DNA of 64,000 nucleotides from Nocardia transvalensis (GTDB taxonomy: Bacteria > Actinomycetota > Actinomycetes > Mycobacteriales > Mycobacteriaceae), in assembly GCF_015477765.1 (NCBI RefSeq), contig NZ_JADLQQ010000006.1, forward strand, positions 496,001 to 560,000. Direction: 5' to 3'. A program made the translations under genes and the position numbers. The notes beneath the pieces were generated by a model. It searched no databases, was not told the DNA's origin, and worked only from the letters and a program-made list of their open reading frames with translations. Below, piece after piece: positions 1-7,789 of this stretch; the first letter of the stretch is position 1, and every line of letters starts with the position of its first letter.

Positions 1-531
1 GGCCGGGCGGCAGACAGCGGTACAGCGTTCCATGAGTTCACAGAGATCATTGATGATGGCGGCTGGCCTGAGTACATGCCTTATGAGGCTGAGGGCCCCA
101 TGCGGGCCTACGCCGATCTCATGCAGAAGGCTCGCGCTCGGGTTCTCGACAAAGAGCCCTTCCTTACGGTTGATGAAATTCGGGTAGCTGGTTCCATGGA
201 CAAGCTCCTGAATGTCGACGGTATGGTCATGGGCGGTGATGTGAAATCCGGCGTAAACAACAGCAAATACCCGCTAGGTGTGACGTGTCAGTGCGCTATC
301 TATGCCCATGGCGAACGCTATAACCCTGAGACGGATGAGCGCTCACCGCTCCATCCTGATATCGACCTGAAGCAGGCTGTTCTTATCGAGATTCCTCGTG
401 AGAAGAACAAGTACGGCAAGTTCGAGGCCGCTATGTACCTGCTGGATATTGATTACGGCTGGGATGCCGTTCAGCTTGCCCTTGATGTGAGGGAAGCTCG
501 CAAGATTCCGAAGCTGAAGCGAATCGCCTGA
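1..531 (+). CDS. PD-(D/E)XK nuclease (RecB/Cas4-type phage exonuclease), 5' truncated by window edge
   Basis: The frame is open from base 1, so the true start is left of the window. The visible part carries the RecB/Cas4-like core: GTAFHEF (histidine motif), then VDGMVMGGDVKSG with the catalytic aspartate and D-x-K lysine, and a later IEIPREK strand. Such proteins act as 5'-3' exonucleases that make single strands for phage recombination. The gene two positions downstream encodes an ERF annealing protein, the expected partner. The stop overlaps the next start (TGATG). Confidence is high for the nuclease fold; the exact subfamily is inference. Confidence 0.8.
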   Translation, partial: GRAADSGTAFHEFTEIIDDGGWPEYMPYEAEGPMRAYADLMQKARARVLDKEPFLTVDEIRVAGSMDKLLNVDGMVMGGDVKSGVNNSKYPLGVTCQCAIYAHGERYNPETDERSPLHPDIDLKQAVLIEIPREKNKYGKFEAAMYLLDIDYGWDAVQLALDVREARKIPKLKRIA

Positions 532-614
532 TGTTCGAGCTATCGCTCATGGTCCTCATTCTCTTCATGTTGTTCGTTGTCTGGATCGCTACGAAGGATC
601 AATATCTACGATGA
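531..614 (+). CDS. 27-aa single-pass membrane peptide
   Basis: The ATG overlaps the stop of the nuclease gene (TGATG) and the stop overlaps the ATG of the ERF gene (ATGA), so it fits exactly between two translationally coupled genes. The product has one hydrophobic stretch (LSLMVLILFMLFVVWIA) followed by a short polar tail with K, D and R. Function is unknown. Coupling on both sides is the main argument that it is translated rather than spacer. Confidence 0.5.
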   Translation: MFELSLMVLILFMLFVVWIATKDQYLR

Positions 615-1303
615 ACGTTTATCAGACTGTCGCCGAGGTTATGCGCGAGGTTGGCGCGGTCCGCAAGGATCAAAAGAACCTGGCGCAGAAATTCAGTTTT
701 AGAGGCGTCGACCAGGTAGTGAACGCCTGTGCTGGCCCTATGCGTAACCATGGCCTGATCGTCGCGCCCATCGGTACGAACTTGGACGTTCGGGAGATCA
801 CCAGCGGCGGCGGCAAGCGTCAGGCTTGGGTGACGGGCACAGTTCAGTACGGGGTGTACGGCCCCGAGGGCGATCGTATGGCCGACCCGATCGAAGCGGG
901 AACCGAGGCAACCGATTTCGCCGACAAGGCCACAGCCAAGGCCATGAGCGTTGCCTACCGCATCGCGCTGTTGCAGCTATTCAACTTGCCGACCGACGAC
1001 CCGGACCCGGATAGCGAGTACGTCGAGCGGTCTGCGACCAAGAAGGAACCTCAGCCCGGTAGCCCTGCCGCTAAGGCACGTGAGATCGACGCCAAGAAGA
1101 AGGCCGCGGCCAAGGCCAAACCGAATGATACACAGGTTATTCGAGACAACATCTTTGCTGAGTGCAAGGCGCGGAACCTAAGCCCTGATGACCTGCGCGC
1201 CAAGTGGGCAGAAGTCGGCGGTACCGGCAAGATCACCGAATGCACCGATGAAAGCCAGCTTGCCGCGCTGTTGTCGGCAATCATCCTCAACGGTGACGAG
1301 TGA
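611..1303 (+). CDS. ERF-family single-strand annealing recombinase
   Basis: The 230-aa product matches the ERF superfamily layout: an N-terminal domain with YQTVAEVMREVGAV, the FRGVDQVVNA motif, a glycine-rich strand region (TSGGGKRQAWVTGTV) and the FADKATAKAMSVAYRIALLQLF helix near residues 100-125. A lysine/alanine-rich linker leads to a small C-terminal helical domain. ERF proteins bind ssDNA and promote strand annealing in phage recombination and replication. It pairs with the upstream exonuclease. Start ATG overlaps the stop of the preceding small membrane gene. Confidence 0.88.
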   Translation: MNVYQTVAEVMREVGAVRKDQKNLAQKFSFRGVDQVVNACAGPMRNHGLIVAPIGTNLDVREITSGGGKRQAWVTGTVQYGVYGPEGDRMADPIEAGTEATDFADKATAKAMSVAYRIALLQLFNLPTDDPDPDSEYVERSATKKEPQPGSPAAKAREIDAKKKAAAKAKPNDTQVIRDNIFAECKARNLSPDDLRAKWAEVGGTGKITECTDESQLAALLSAIILNGDE

Positions 1304-1509
1304 TGCGGTACGAGCACATCGCAGATGTCCCGGACGGAATGACCGTCTTCAGCGGGCCCGCACCGATGCACATCTATCGACGGTGGCCCAAGGCCGTGGC
1401 CGGCAAAGAGTACGAGTTCGAGCGCCTAGACCGCGCCAAAGGGCCAGTTCAGCTTGTCACTGAGCACCAGGTGCAAGCGTTCGCGCCGTTCCATCAATAC
1501 AAGGATTGA
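1303..1509 (+). CDS. Small phage protein, function unknown
   Basis: The ATG at 1303 overlaps the ERF stop (TGATG), and an upstream in-frame GTG at 1300 is a less likely start. The 68-aa product is polar and basic with several aromatic residues (IYRRWPKAV, FAPFHQYKD). It contains no motif I recognise. Its place in a tightly packed early operon supports it being a gene. Confidence 0.6.
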   Translation: MRYEHIADVPDGMTVFSGPAPMHIYRRWPKAVAGKEYEFERLDRAKGPVQLVTEHQVQAFAPFHQYKD

Positions 1510-1512
1510 CCA

Positions 1513-1764
1513 TTGAGCCACATGGAGGATTGGCGAAAACGCGGCGTATGCGCCAATGACAACCCGCACCTATGGGACGTGGACTATCTCCCGCCCGCAA
1601 CCAGTGAGGCAGCGAAGCGGGAACGGGCCCGGATCGCTCGCGACCGCTGCGCAGGCTGCACGGTGTTCCGTGAATGCGCTGAGGATGCCGTTAGGCCGAT
1701 GCGTTCGGTTGACGGGTTCCCTTTGCATACAACGGGAGTGATTCGCGCGGGGGTGATCACGTGA
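1513..1764 (+). CDS. WhiB-family iron-sulfur transcription factor, phage-encoded
   Basis: The 83-aa product has the four-cysteine pattern of Wbl proteins: one Cys after RGV, then CAGC and a fourth Cys six residues later in REC. These hold a [4Fe-4S] cluster in the family. The usual G[VI]WGG turn before the basic tail is not present; the matching place reads TTGVIRAG. Wbl proteins act by binding the primary sigma factor, and phage copies such as TM4 WhiB are known to alter host regulation. TTG at 1513 is chosen because AAGGA lies six to seven bases upstream; ATG at 1522 has no such site. The stop overlaps the next start. Confidence 0.8.
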   Translation: MSHMEDWRKRGVCANDNPHLWDVDYLPPATSEAAKRERARIARDRCAGCTVFRECAEDAVRPMRSVDGFPLHTTGVIRAGVIT

Positions 1765-2348
1765 GCGCGCTTGCCGAGTTGGCGGCAATCGCTGGCGTGG
1801 AAGCGCCGCGGATTCGCAAGTACAAGCCACTGAACCCGTGCCTTGACTGCAAAAGGCCGATGATCTCGCGTGCCCGCTGGCGGGCCGGTGAGCGTGACAT
1901 TAGACCGCATGCGGGGCGTGGCCTGTGCCAGCCGTGCTACGACAAGCGCAAGAGCAAGGGTCTTGAGCTGCCCCCGAAGGTTTTGCCGACCTATCGCAAT
2001 TGCGTGAAGTGCGCGATACCGCTACACAGCAGCGCCAAGCGCCAGGTCGCAGGTACGCGACGCCACGCTGCTAGGGGCCTGTGCAGCGTCTGCCACACCA
2101 GCGATTCCGGCAAGCCCGCGATCGAGCGCAAAGAAGAGTCCATGGCCAGAGCTGAGGCTCGGCTACTTGCGTGCTCCGACTGTGAGCGTGCCTATGGCAC
2201 TCCGACTGTAAGCGCCTGCGCGAGGCCGGGTGTCGTACGGATCGGAAACATCGGTTTGAACTTGTGCCGTCGTTGCGACTCGCGGCGCATCACCAGAGAA
2301 GGAAAGAGGAAACGTAAGCATGCTGAAGCGACTCAAGGCAGTAATTGA
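1761..2348 (+). CDS. Phage protein with three zinc-binding cysteine modules
   Basis: The GTG start overlaps the WhiB stop (GTGA). The 195-aa product shows three repeated units, each with two CxxC pairs: CLDC/CQPC, CVKC/CSVC and CSDC/CRRC. The first two also share the pattern R-H-A-x-R-G-L-C before the second pair. This points to three tandem zinc-ribbon-like domains, which often bind nucleic acid. The C-terminus is strongly basic (REGKRKRKHAE). I do not recognise a named family. Confidence 0.7.
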   Translation: MSALAELAAIAGVEAPRIRKYKPLNPCLDCKRPMISRARWRAGERDIRPHAGRGLCQPCYDKRKSKGLELPPKVLPTYRNCVKCAIPLHSSAKRQVAGTRRHAARGLCSVCHTSDSGKPAIERKEESMARAEARLLACSDCERAYGTPTVSACARPGVVRIGNIGLNLCRRCDSRRITREGKRKRKHAEATQGSN

Positions 2349-2694
2349 CTCCGGCGCAACAGCTGTCGCCGAAGGCGGAGTGATCGAAGATGCATCGGAC
2401 TTCGAACCGTTCACGGTCAAGGTTCCTACCGTCGTGTTCGGCTACGGCCTGAGCCGCCAGGCTCTCGCCCTGTACGTCGAACTGCTGTGGGACATGGAGG
2501 AGATGAGCACCGACGGCGAATCGGTGAAGCTGTACAAGCAGGCCCTTGCCAAGCGTGCAGGAGTCCGGAACGGCAAGAGCGCCTATCGCTACCTCGACGA
2601 GCTGAAATCTGCCGGATGGGTGAAGCGGTGGGAGAACCACCAGGGCTACGTCCGTGTCTGGGTGCGTACCTCCGAGACTGACAGCCCATTCTAG
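2320..2694 (+). CDS. Winged-helix DNA-binding phage protein
   Basis: The 124-aa product overlaps the preceding gene by 29 bases. After a variable N-terminus there is a helical domain with LYKQALAKRAGVRNG and AYRYLDELKSAGWVKRW, the pattern of a winged helix-turn-helix (recognition helix then wing). It lies directly upstream of an operator-like repeat and the primase-helicase gene, so a role in replication or in control of that promoter is plausible. No close family is recognised. Confidence 0.6.
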   Translation: MLKRLKAVIDSGATAVAEGGVIEDASDFEPFTVKVPTVVFGYGLSRQALALYVELLWDMEEMSTDGESVKLYKQALAKRAGVRNGKSAYRYLDELKSAGWVKRWENHQGYVRVWVRTSETDSPF

Positions 2695-2719
2695 GGAACG
2701 TCACTGTCAGACAGAGCGA

Positions 2720-2751
2720 TACGATAGGCCGCGGTTACCTGCGGTAGCCAC
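2720..2751 (+). promoter_or_regulatory. Promoter -10 plus 27-bp operator-like repeat, copy 1
   Basis: TACGAT at 2720-2725 is followed directly by a 27-bp sequence (2725-2751) found again unchanged at 8249-8275. Its core reads GGTTACC-TGC-GGTAGCC, an imperfect palindrome. In both places a TAnnnT hexamer sits immediately before the repeat, so the repeat would overlap the transcription start. This layout suggests an operator of a phage regulator. Confidence 0.55.
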
Positions 2752-2763
2752 CTAAGGAACACA

Positions 2764-4224
2764 TTGGATGCCTTCGAGAAAGTCATAGAGGCATTCGAGT
2801 CTCAGGGTCTAATAGTTCATCGGAAGTCCGATAACCAAGCAGATGCGCAAGCACCCGGTCATTCGGGTAGTGATCGCTCGGTGTCTATCCGGAAGATCAC
2901 CGGTCAAGTTCTGCTGCATTCATTCTCGGACCCAACAGACCGAGTGCTAGAGCTAGTGGGGCTATCCCCTAAAGACTTGTTTGACTCCCCGGCAGGGGTT
3001 CAATACAAGTATTCAGACGGTCGGATAGTCAAACGTAAACCAGGCAAAGAGTTTTCGCAGTCGGGCAACGTCCAGGGTACAGCTCTCTACAACGTGGAAG
3101 CTGTTGAAGACCACGTGATCACGGTCTACGTGTGTGAGGGCGAAAAGGACGTAGAAGTACTGCGATCCGTTGGGGCTGTAGCAGTCTCGGGCGCTATGGG
3201 CGCTGGCAAGTACGCCAAGTTCGATTGGTCGCCCTTATCCGGCAAAGCCGTAATCATCATCGCCGATAAGGACGACAAGGGATTAGAGCATGCTATCGGT
3301 GTGGCCCGCGAATGTCGACAGGCTTACGCCCGGTCGGTCCAGATTGTGGAAGCTGTAGAGGGCAAGGACGCCGCAGACCACATCATGAGCGGTCATAGCC
3401 TCACTGATTTCCGGCCGGTCAAGGTCAAGCCGCAACTGCTGGCCGGATACAGCGACATGGGTAGCGTCCTCCAGTCCGGGAAGTTCGTTCGGCCTAAGCC
3501 AACAATCCTGTCCCGCGAAGACGGCGCATCCCTGTTGTACCCCAATGCTGTTAACACGATCTTCGGCCTACCCGAGGGCGGCAAATCGTGGATTGTGTTA
3601 GCGGCCATGGCTGAAGTACTGAAACAGAAAGATGGAAGGTGTCTCTACATTGATGCAGACCATAACAGCGCTCCGGCTCTGGCTTCCCGCCTGTCGATGC
3701 TGGGCGTGCCTCAAAGCGTGGTTACGGATAACTCTCGGTTTCTCCACGTAGAACCGGACTCCGGCGATCATCTGATGGAGATCGTTGCGGACATGCACGA
3801 GTGGGGTGCCTCCCTGATATGCATTGACTCGGTGGGCGAGATCATGCCGCTACTCGGCGCGTCGAGTATCGACAATGACGACTACACACGTTGTCACGCA
3901 ACGGTTTTCAAGCCTCTGGCCAAGACTGGCGCGACTGTCGCCCTGATCGACCACATCGGCAAGGGTGAGGCTGCGGCTAAGGGTGGCCCTATCGGCGGCT
4001 CGGCGAAGCTGCGGGCTATCGACGGCACAGCGATCAAGGTTGCAGTCCGGCGCGCATTCGCGCCCGGCAAGGGTGGCGCTGCCTGCCTGTCCATCGTCAA
4101 GGATCGCCACGGCGAGATCAGGCGCCGCTGCGAGAACGACTACATAGGCGATTTCGTCATGCGCCAGGACGCAAATCGCATCGAATGGAATATCACCGCG
4201 CCTACTGTGCGGTGGAACGTTTAG
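2764..4224 (+). CDS. TOPRIM/AAA bifunctional primase-helicase
   Basis: The 486-aa product joins a TOPRIM domain (CEGEKDVE with E125; IIADKDDKG with D168 and D170) to a RepA/DnaB-like ATPase with Walker A GLPEGGKSW (K274) and Walker B LICIDSVGE (D355), followed by HIGKGEAA. A classical CHC2 zinc finger is absent at the N-terminus. Such proteins prime and unwind DNA at the phage replication fork. The TTG start at 2764 has AAGGA six bases upstream; no in-frame ATG is near. It follows the operator-like repeat and precedes SSB. Confidence 0.85.
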   Translation: MDAFEKVIEAFESQGLIVHRKSDNQADAQAPGHSGSDRSVSIRKITGQVLLHSFSDPTDRVLELVGLSPKDLFDSPAGVQYKYSDGRIVKRKPGKEFSQSGNVQGTALYNVEAVEDHVITVYVCEGEKDVEVLRSVGAVAVSGAMGAGKYAKFDWSPLSGKAVIIIADKDDKGLEHAIGVARECRQAYARSVQIVEAVEGKDAADHIMSGHSLTDFRPVKVKPQLLAGYSDMGSVLQSGKFVRPKPTILSREDGASLLYPNAVNTIFGLPEGGKSWIVLAAMAEVLKQKDGRCLYIDADHNSAPALASRLSMLGVPQSVVTDNSRFLHVEPDSGDHLMEIVADMHEWGASLICIDSVGEIMPLLGASSIDNDDYTRCHATVFKPLAKTGATVALIDHIGKGEAAAKGGPIGGSAKLRAIDGTAIKVAVRRAFAPGKGGAACLSIVKDRHGEIRRRCENDYIGDFVMRQDANRIEWNITAPTVRWNV

Positions 4225-4240
4225 AAAGGGCTCACGCCTC

Positions 4241-4618
4241 ATGGGAACTCTGAACATCGGCCCCTCCAAGGGCTTCATCATTAATACCCCGGAGCTTGCT
4301 TTCAGCGCTTCCGGTACCGCGTACATCCGTCTTGCAATCGCCCACTCCTTCAACAAGAAGGTGAGCGAAAGCGAGTGGGAGAAGCAGGACGAAATCATCG
4401 TCAACGCAACCGCTTTCGGATCTCTTGCCGAGTACATCGCTGAGCAGTTCGACGGCGGTAAGTGCGAGATCGAATGGTCCGGGACGCTGAAAGAAGAAGA
4501 ATACGAGCACAACGGCGAGACCCGTAAGAGCAACAAGGGCAAGATCCGTACGGTGTCGGGCCCGCTGCCGAAGCGTGGCGGCAACAGTGGCGGTAACGGA
4601 GGTGGCTGGGATGTCTAA
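4241..4618 (+). CDS. ssb: Single-stranded DNA-binding protein
   Basis: The 125-aa product has the OB-fold pattern of SSB: an N-terminal strand with ELAFSASGTAYIRLAIAHS, then DEIIVNATAFGSLAEYIAEQF and KCEIEWSGTLKEEEY. The C-terminus is glycine-rich and ends in GGGWDV rather than the usual acidic DDDIPF tip. It would coat single strands at the replication fork beside the primase-helicase. The stop region overlaps the start of the next gene. Confidence 0.8.
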   Translation: MGTLNIGPSKGFIINTPELAFSASGTAYIRLAIAHSFNKKVSESEWEKQDEIIVNATAFGSLAEYIAEQFDGGKCEIEWSGTLKEEEYEHNGETRKSNKGKIRTVSGPLPKRGGNSGGNGGGWDV

Positions 4619-4793
4619 GCCTGACAAGTTGGATGAGGCCCTGAACAACCTCGCCGAGATCATCGAAAGCCCCGGCGTGAGCGAGGACGCAGCGTTGCAT
4701 GCCGCTGCAATGTCCATGGTCGCCAATGAGATTCGGGAGCTGCGCCATGCGGTGAACGACATCAGTGCAGCGATCACCTACACCAATTTCTGA
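4611..4793 (+). CDS. Small acidic helical phage protein
   Basis: The ATG at 4611 overlaps the end of ssb by eight bases, with GGAGGTGG just upstream as ribosome binding site. The 60-aa product is predicted to be helical and acidic (DKLDEALNNLAEIIE; MVANEIRELRHAVNDI). Function is unknown. A terminator follows within 25 bases, so it closes the replication operon. Confidence 0.6.
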   Translation: MSKPDKLDEALNNLAEIIESPGVSEDAALHAAAMSMVANEIRELRHAVNDISAAITYTNF

Positions 4794-4814
4794 TTAGACG
4801 TCATCCGACGTTGC

Positions 4815-4848
4815 GGAGGGCATCTGTCAATCAGGTGCCCTCCCTTTT
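4815..4848 (+). terminator. Rho-independent terminator after the replication genes
   Basis: Perfect 8-bp stem GGAGGGCA (4815-4822) with TGCCCTCC (4836-4843), a 13-base loop and a CTTTT tract. Confidence 0.8.
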
Positions 4849-4871
4849 CATGCCTGAAAAGGGGTTTCACC

Positions 4872-5597
4872 ATGGCAACAGTGCTGTTCGTTGACGGCAC
4901 GTGGCATGTCGATACCAGTCGACCGGACAAGCTCGGCATGCTCCGATCGGTGGCTGACGCTCTACTGCCAGACATCGAGCGCGAGACTGTTCTCTACCCG
5001 GCTGTCTACGGCTGGCCCACCTCATATCGGGACTCGGTGAACGAGGGAACGGCGAACTTGCGCCGGGCTATCGACCTCGCTGAGGGTCCGGTCTACCTGG
5101 TCGGCTACAGCCAAGGCGCGACGATCGCGGGGGAGCTGGCGGAGCATACCAAGGTGTCGCGGACCTACCTGTTCGCCGACCCGCACCGCCCGGCCCGCCG
5201 CTACGTCGGCGACGTTGACCCCGGAGGGTGCGGCCTCGCCGGGCCCCGGTGGCGAGACGCAACCGTGCACTACTTCGCGCTTCCCGGCGACCCGATCACC
5301 GCAGCCCCCATGGATAGCCCGTTGCGGGACCTCGCAGATTTCACGGATGCGATGGGGCCCAACGCAATCGAGTGGTTCAGCGTCGCGGCCAGCAAGTTGC
5401 TTACCGGCGATTGGCAGAACTCCATCCATCGGCCAGAACGGTTCGGAACCGAGATCGAACGCTATCGGAAGGCAGCCGCAGACGCTCAGCGCTACCTGAA
5501 CGGCTGGCACGCCGAGTACTGGAGGCAGATCGTTCCAGGAACAAACGTCACGTTCTGCCAGTGGGCCGCTAACAGCATCAATTTCTTGGAGGGCTGA
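4872..5597 (+). CDS. Lysin B-type mycolylarabinogalactan esterase (cutinase/LysB-like hydrolase)
   Basis: The 241-aa product is an alpha/beta hydrolase with nucleophile motif GYSQG (S80), a LPGDPIT segment (D140) and a late SIH (H186), the triad layout of phage LysB. LysB cuts the ester bond joining mycolic acids to arabinogalactan and lets phage leave hosts with an outer mycomembrane, which agrees with a Nocardia-like host. There is no signal peptide, as is normal for LysB. It lies far from the amidase and holin (27.4-28.4 kb), behind its own terminator-flanked start. Confidence 0.75.
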   Translation: MATVLFVDGTWHVDTSRPDKLGMLRSVADALLPDIERETVLYPAVYGWPTSYRDSVNEGTANLRRAIDLAEGPVYLVGYSQGATIAGELAEHTKVSRTYLFADPHRPARRYVGDVDPGGCGLAGPRWRDATVHYFALPGDPITAAPMDSPLRDLADFTDAMGPNAIEWFSVAASKLLTGDWQNSIHRPERFGTEIERYRKAAADAQRYLNGWHAEYWRQIVPGTNVTFCQWAANSINFLEG

Positions 5598-5899
5598 TGC
5601 CAGACCCGATCAACCCGAGCCATTACAAAGGCAAGAATGGCGCACAGCTTATCGACTTGATCGAACACCTTCCCGGCAATCGCTACAACGCTGCGAAATA
5701 CGTTGTGCGCGCGGGAGACAAGAACCCTAGCAAGCTGGTTGAGGACTTAGAAAAGGGGTTGTGGGCTTACCTCCGCGAGTTCTACCGCCTAGGAGTCACC
5801 AAGTTCAATCCGGCAGAGCGCGGGAGCGATAAGCGGCTACGAGCCTTTCTGGAATGGCAGGGCCCGGAACCGAGCGGGAGCGAGGAGCGGAACAAGTGA
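5597..5899 (+). CDS. DUF3310 protein
   Basis: The 100-aa product has the DUF3310 signature: NPSHYKG at the N-terminus, DLIEHL, RYNAAKYVVRAGDKNPS and a final helix with EDLEKGLWAYL. The family is common in phages and is linked to nucleotide metabolism by context, but its biochemical role is not settled. The ATG overlaps the upstream stop (TGATG) and its own stop overlaps the next GTG. Confidence 0.8.
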   Translation: MPDPINPSHYKGKNGAQLIDLIEHLPGNRYNAAKYVVRAGDKNPSKLVEDLEKGLWAYLREFYRLGVTKFNPAERGSDKRLRAFLEWQGPEPSGSEERNK

Positions 5900-6285
5900 G
5901 CAGAGCTAGGACTGTCGCCGAGTTCCATAAGGCGTTCGAGCATCCCGTGAACACGCGGGTTGACTTCCCGGACGAGGCGACCGAAAAGCTTCGAATCAAG
6001 CTCTTGCGCGAGGAGTTCAGGGAGTACCGGGACGCTGTTGCAGCCGGAGACATGGTTGAGATCGCAGACGCGCTAGCCGATATGGCTGTGATCATCGAGG
6101 GCACAGCCCTTGCCTACGGCATCCCGCTTGAAGCTGCGTTCCGAGAAGTCATGTGGTCGAACATGACCAAGCTCGGTGAGAACGGTAGACCGATCTATCG
6201 CCGAGACGGCAAGATCGCGAAGGGCCCCGCCTATCAGCCTCCGGATATCGAAACCGTTCTCCGCTTGCATGGTTGGGAAGGCTAA
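5896..6285 (+). CDS. MazG-like/PRA-PH-like nucleotide pyrophosphohydrolase
   Basis: The GTG at 5896 overlaps the DUF3310 stop (GTGA). The product has the all-alpha NTP pyrophosphatase metal-binding pattern: LLREEFREYRDA (EExxE) followed by EIADALADMAVII (E/D pairs), about 129 aa in total. Such enzymes hydrolyse nucleotide triphosphates and may adjust nucleotide pools during infection. Coupling to DUF3310 fits this role. Confidence 0.75.
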   Translation: MSRARTVAEFHKAFEHPVNTRVDFPDEATEKLRIKLLREEFREYRDAVAAGDMVEIADALADMAVIIEGTALAYGIPLEAAFREVMWSNMTKLGENGRPIYRRDGKIAKGPAYQPPDIETVLRLHGWEG

Positions 6286-6430
6286 CCCTTTCGAGGGTTG
6301 GACCTGCGAAGGGCAGTTAGGGCTATTTGATGGCACCGAGAACGAACGGCGGCGAACGAGTGCCGCCGAAACCCTCAGGCGCGCCATTGGTAAGCACGCC
6401 GAACAGGCAGCCGGACCAATGGCTACGTAG
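6269..6430 (+). CDS. Small phage protein, function unknown
   Basis: A 53-aa frame from ATG 6269 overlaps the end of the MazG-like gene by 17 bases. The product contains GWTCEGQLGLFDG and a basic helical tail (RRRTSAAETLRRAIGKHAE). No family is recognised, and the start is not strongly supported by a ribosome binding site. Confidence 0.4.
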   Translation: MVGKANPFEGWTCEGQLGLFDGTENERRRTSAAETLRRAIGKHAEQAAGPMAT

Positions 6431-6501
6431 TGGGAAGTTCCTTCACCCGCGGACGCCTGATCTCATTAACGCTCTGCGTTGGGAAGGGAAGATGTGAACT
6501 G

Positions 6502-6888
6502 ATGCCAAACGCTATGAAGCGCAAGGGCAGCGCTTTCGAGCGTTCCCAACGCGACTACGCGAGAGCGAACGGGTTCCCGCACTGCGAGGGCACAAGGGCG
6601 GGCTATCAGCGCGACGCCGGAGACAACCACCTAGACCCGGTGAACGGCCTCGGTGTGGGAGTTATCCAGCAGTGCAAGAACGTCCGCGCTCCGCAGTGGA
6701 GTAAATGGGCTGAAGACCTGGAGGCGCAGAAGCGAGAAGCTAGGGCGGACTTCGCATTTCTCACATGGAAACGCCAAGGCGTCGCCGATCCAGGAGAGCA
6801 GTTCGCCCTTATGCCCGTTCGGGAGATTCTGAAGCTATTCCGGCTTGCCGGATATGGGGAGGGCTTGCCACACGATGAGCGACCTTGA
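6502..6888 (+). CDS. Hjc-like Holliday junction resolvase / PD-(D/E)XK nuclease
   Basis: ATG 6502 is preceded by GGGAAGGGAAG. The 128-aa product begins KRKGSAFERSQRDYARANGF, then QRDAGDNHLDPV and VIQQCKNVR, which is the layout of archaeal Hjc and related phage resolvases (Glu in the first helix, Asp, then x-C-K-N). The position usually held by Glu before CK is Gln here, which is unusual and could lower activity. The segment KREARADFAFLTWKR is common in actinophage homologues. It fits with the ERF/exonuclease recombination genes. Confidence 0.65.
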   Translation: MPNAMKRKGSAFERSQRDYARANGFPHCEGTRAGYQRDAGDNHLDPVNGLGVGVIQQCKNVRAPQWSKWAEDLEAQKREARADFAFLTWKRQGVADPGEQFALMPVREILKLFRLAGYGEGLPHDERP

Positions 6889-7378
6889 CGAACTCATGGA
6901 GCTGGTCCTAGACACTCCGGATGTTGTGTACTTTCTGCGTGCGCAGATGTACGCCAACGGCAAAGCTTCGGCCGGCGCCGACTGGAGCGACAAGGAGCGG
7001 GAGGCGGCCGACAAGGTGACGGCTCACCGAGACCCGCGTAAGGCACCGTGCAACCTCGGTGCGATGGATGCCGCAGACCTTGAGTTCTCGACACTGGCCA
7101 ACTGGGCAGTAGCGCTACAGCTCCCGTTTACGGGCCCTGTGTGGCGTTCTGGGGGCCGAATCGTCGGGCTCGCAGGTGACAGCACCGTAGCTCTGTGGGA
7201 GATCGTTCGCGGCGTGCAGCTCCTAGCACGCGAGGGATGGCCCGGGGAGACAAGGATGCTGGACGATATGCGGCGCGTCCGCAACGCGAACCGTAAGCAG
7301 TGGGGAGACCTTGACCTACTGCTGATGTGCGATCGCGGTAAGGCTCCTGAGTCCTACTCTGAGCCCGGATTGTTCTGA
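6875..7378 (+). CDS. Phage protein of unknown function
   Basis: ATG 6875 overlaps the end of the resolvase-like gene and is preceded by GGGGAGGG. The 167-aa product is acidic at the N-terminus (DLDELMELVLDTPDVV) and has a central DWSDKEREAADKV and a C-terminal SEPGLF tail. No family is recognised. A strong bidirectional terminator follows directly. Confidence 0.6.
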   Translation: MSDLDELMELVLDTPDVVYFLRAQMYANGKASAGADWSDKEREAADKVTAHRDPRKAPCNLGAMDAADLEFSTLANWAVALQLPFTGPVWRSGGRIVGLAGDSTVALWEIVRGVQLLAREGWPGETRMLDDMRRVRNANRKQWGDLDLLLMCDRGKAPESYSEPGLF

Positions 7379-7392
7379 TAGGCAGATGGACG

Positions 7393-7434
7393 AAGACCCC
7401 CTAGGGATTAGCTCCTTAGGGGGTCTTCTATTTC
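7393..7434. terminator. Bidirectional terminator closing the early operon
   Basis: Near-perfect stem AAGACCCCCTAGG (7393-7405) with CCTTAGGGGGTCTT (7414-7427), followed by CTATTTCT. Confidence 0.8.
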
Positions 7435-7454
7435 TAGTGACTAGTTCACTAGAA
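7432..7454. promoter_or_regulatory. Perfect inverted repeat, probable operator
   Basis: Arms TTCTAGTGA (7432-7440) and TCACTAGAA (7446-7454) flank a 5-base spacer. The site lies 51 bases upstream of the HTH gene that starts at 7505, so it may be its autoregulatory operator. Confidence 0.5.
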
Positions 7455-7504
7455 CACTCGGCCATCTGAACACACTGGAGGATAAAGGAGGCTGGCACGC
7501 GTTT

Positions 7505-7780
7505 ATGTGGCTCAATCAGCATGAAGCCATGCGCCTAACCCGCCGATCACTAGCCACGCTCTACGCTTGGAGAGCGAAAGGTTGGGTCAAGACAGCAAAG
7601 ACAGTCAGCGGACGCAGGGTGTTCGACAAAGCAACTCTATTGAAGGCGTTAGAGCTGGCCGCGGAGGCGAAAGCCAACCAGAGGATTACCGCTGGCGCTG
7701 GGCGTGGAAATCGTGGCAAGTGGATAACATCGAAAAGTGCACTAGAGAACGGAACCCTACCTTTGCTTTCGTACGATTGA
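7505..7780 (+). CDS. Small helix-turn-helix protein, excisionase-like
   Basis: The 91-aa product starts with MWLNQHEAMRLTRRSLATLY and YAWRAKGWVKTAKTVSGRR, a MerR/excisionase-type winged helix in which a short HTH is followed by a wing that ends in an R-R-V-F strand. A strong AAAGGAGG site lies upstream. A recombination directionality factor is one possible role, since the prophage has a serine integrase; a regulator is equally possible. It stands alone after the terminator and operator-like repeat. Confidence 0.6.
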   Translation: MWLNQHEAMRLTRRSLATLYAWRAKGWVKTAKTVSGRRVFDKATLLKALELAAEAKANQRITAGAGRGNRGKWITSKSALENGTLPLLSYD

Positions 7781-7789
7781 TTCAGGCCC

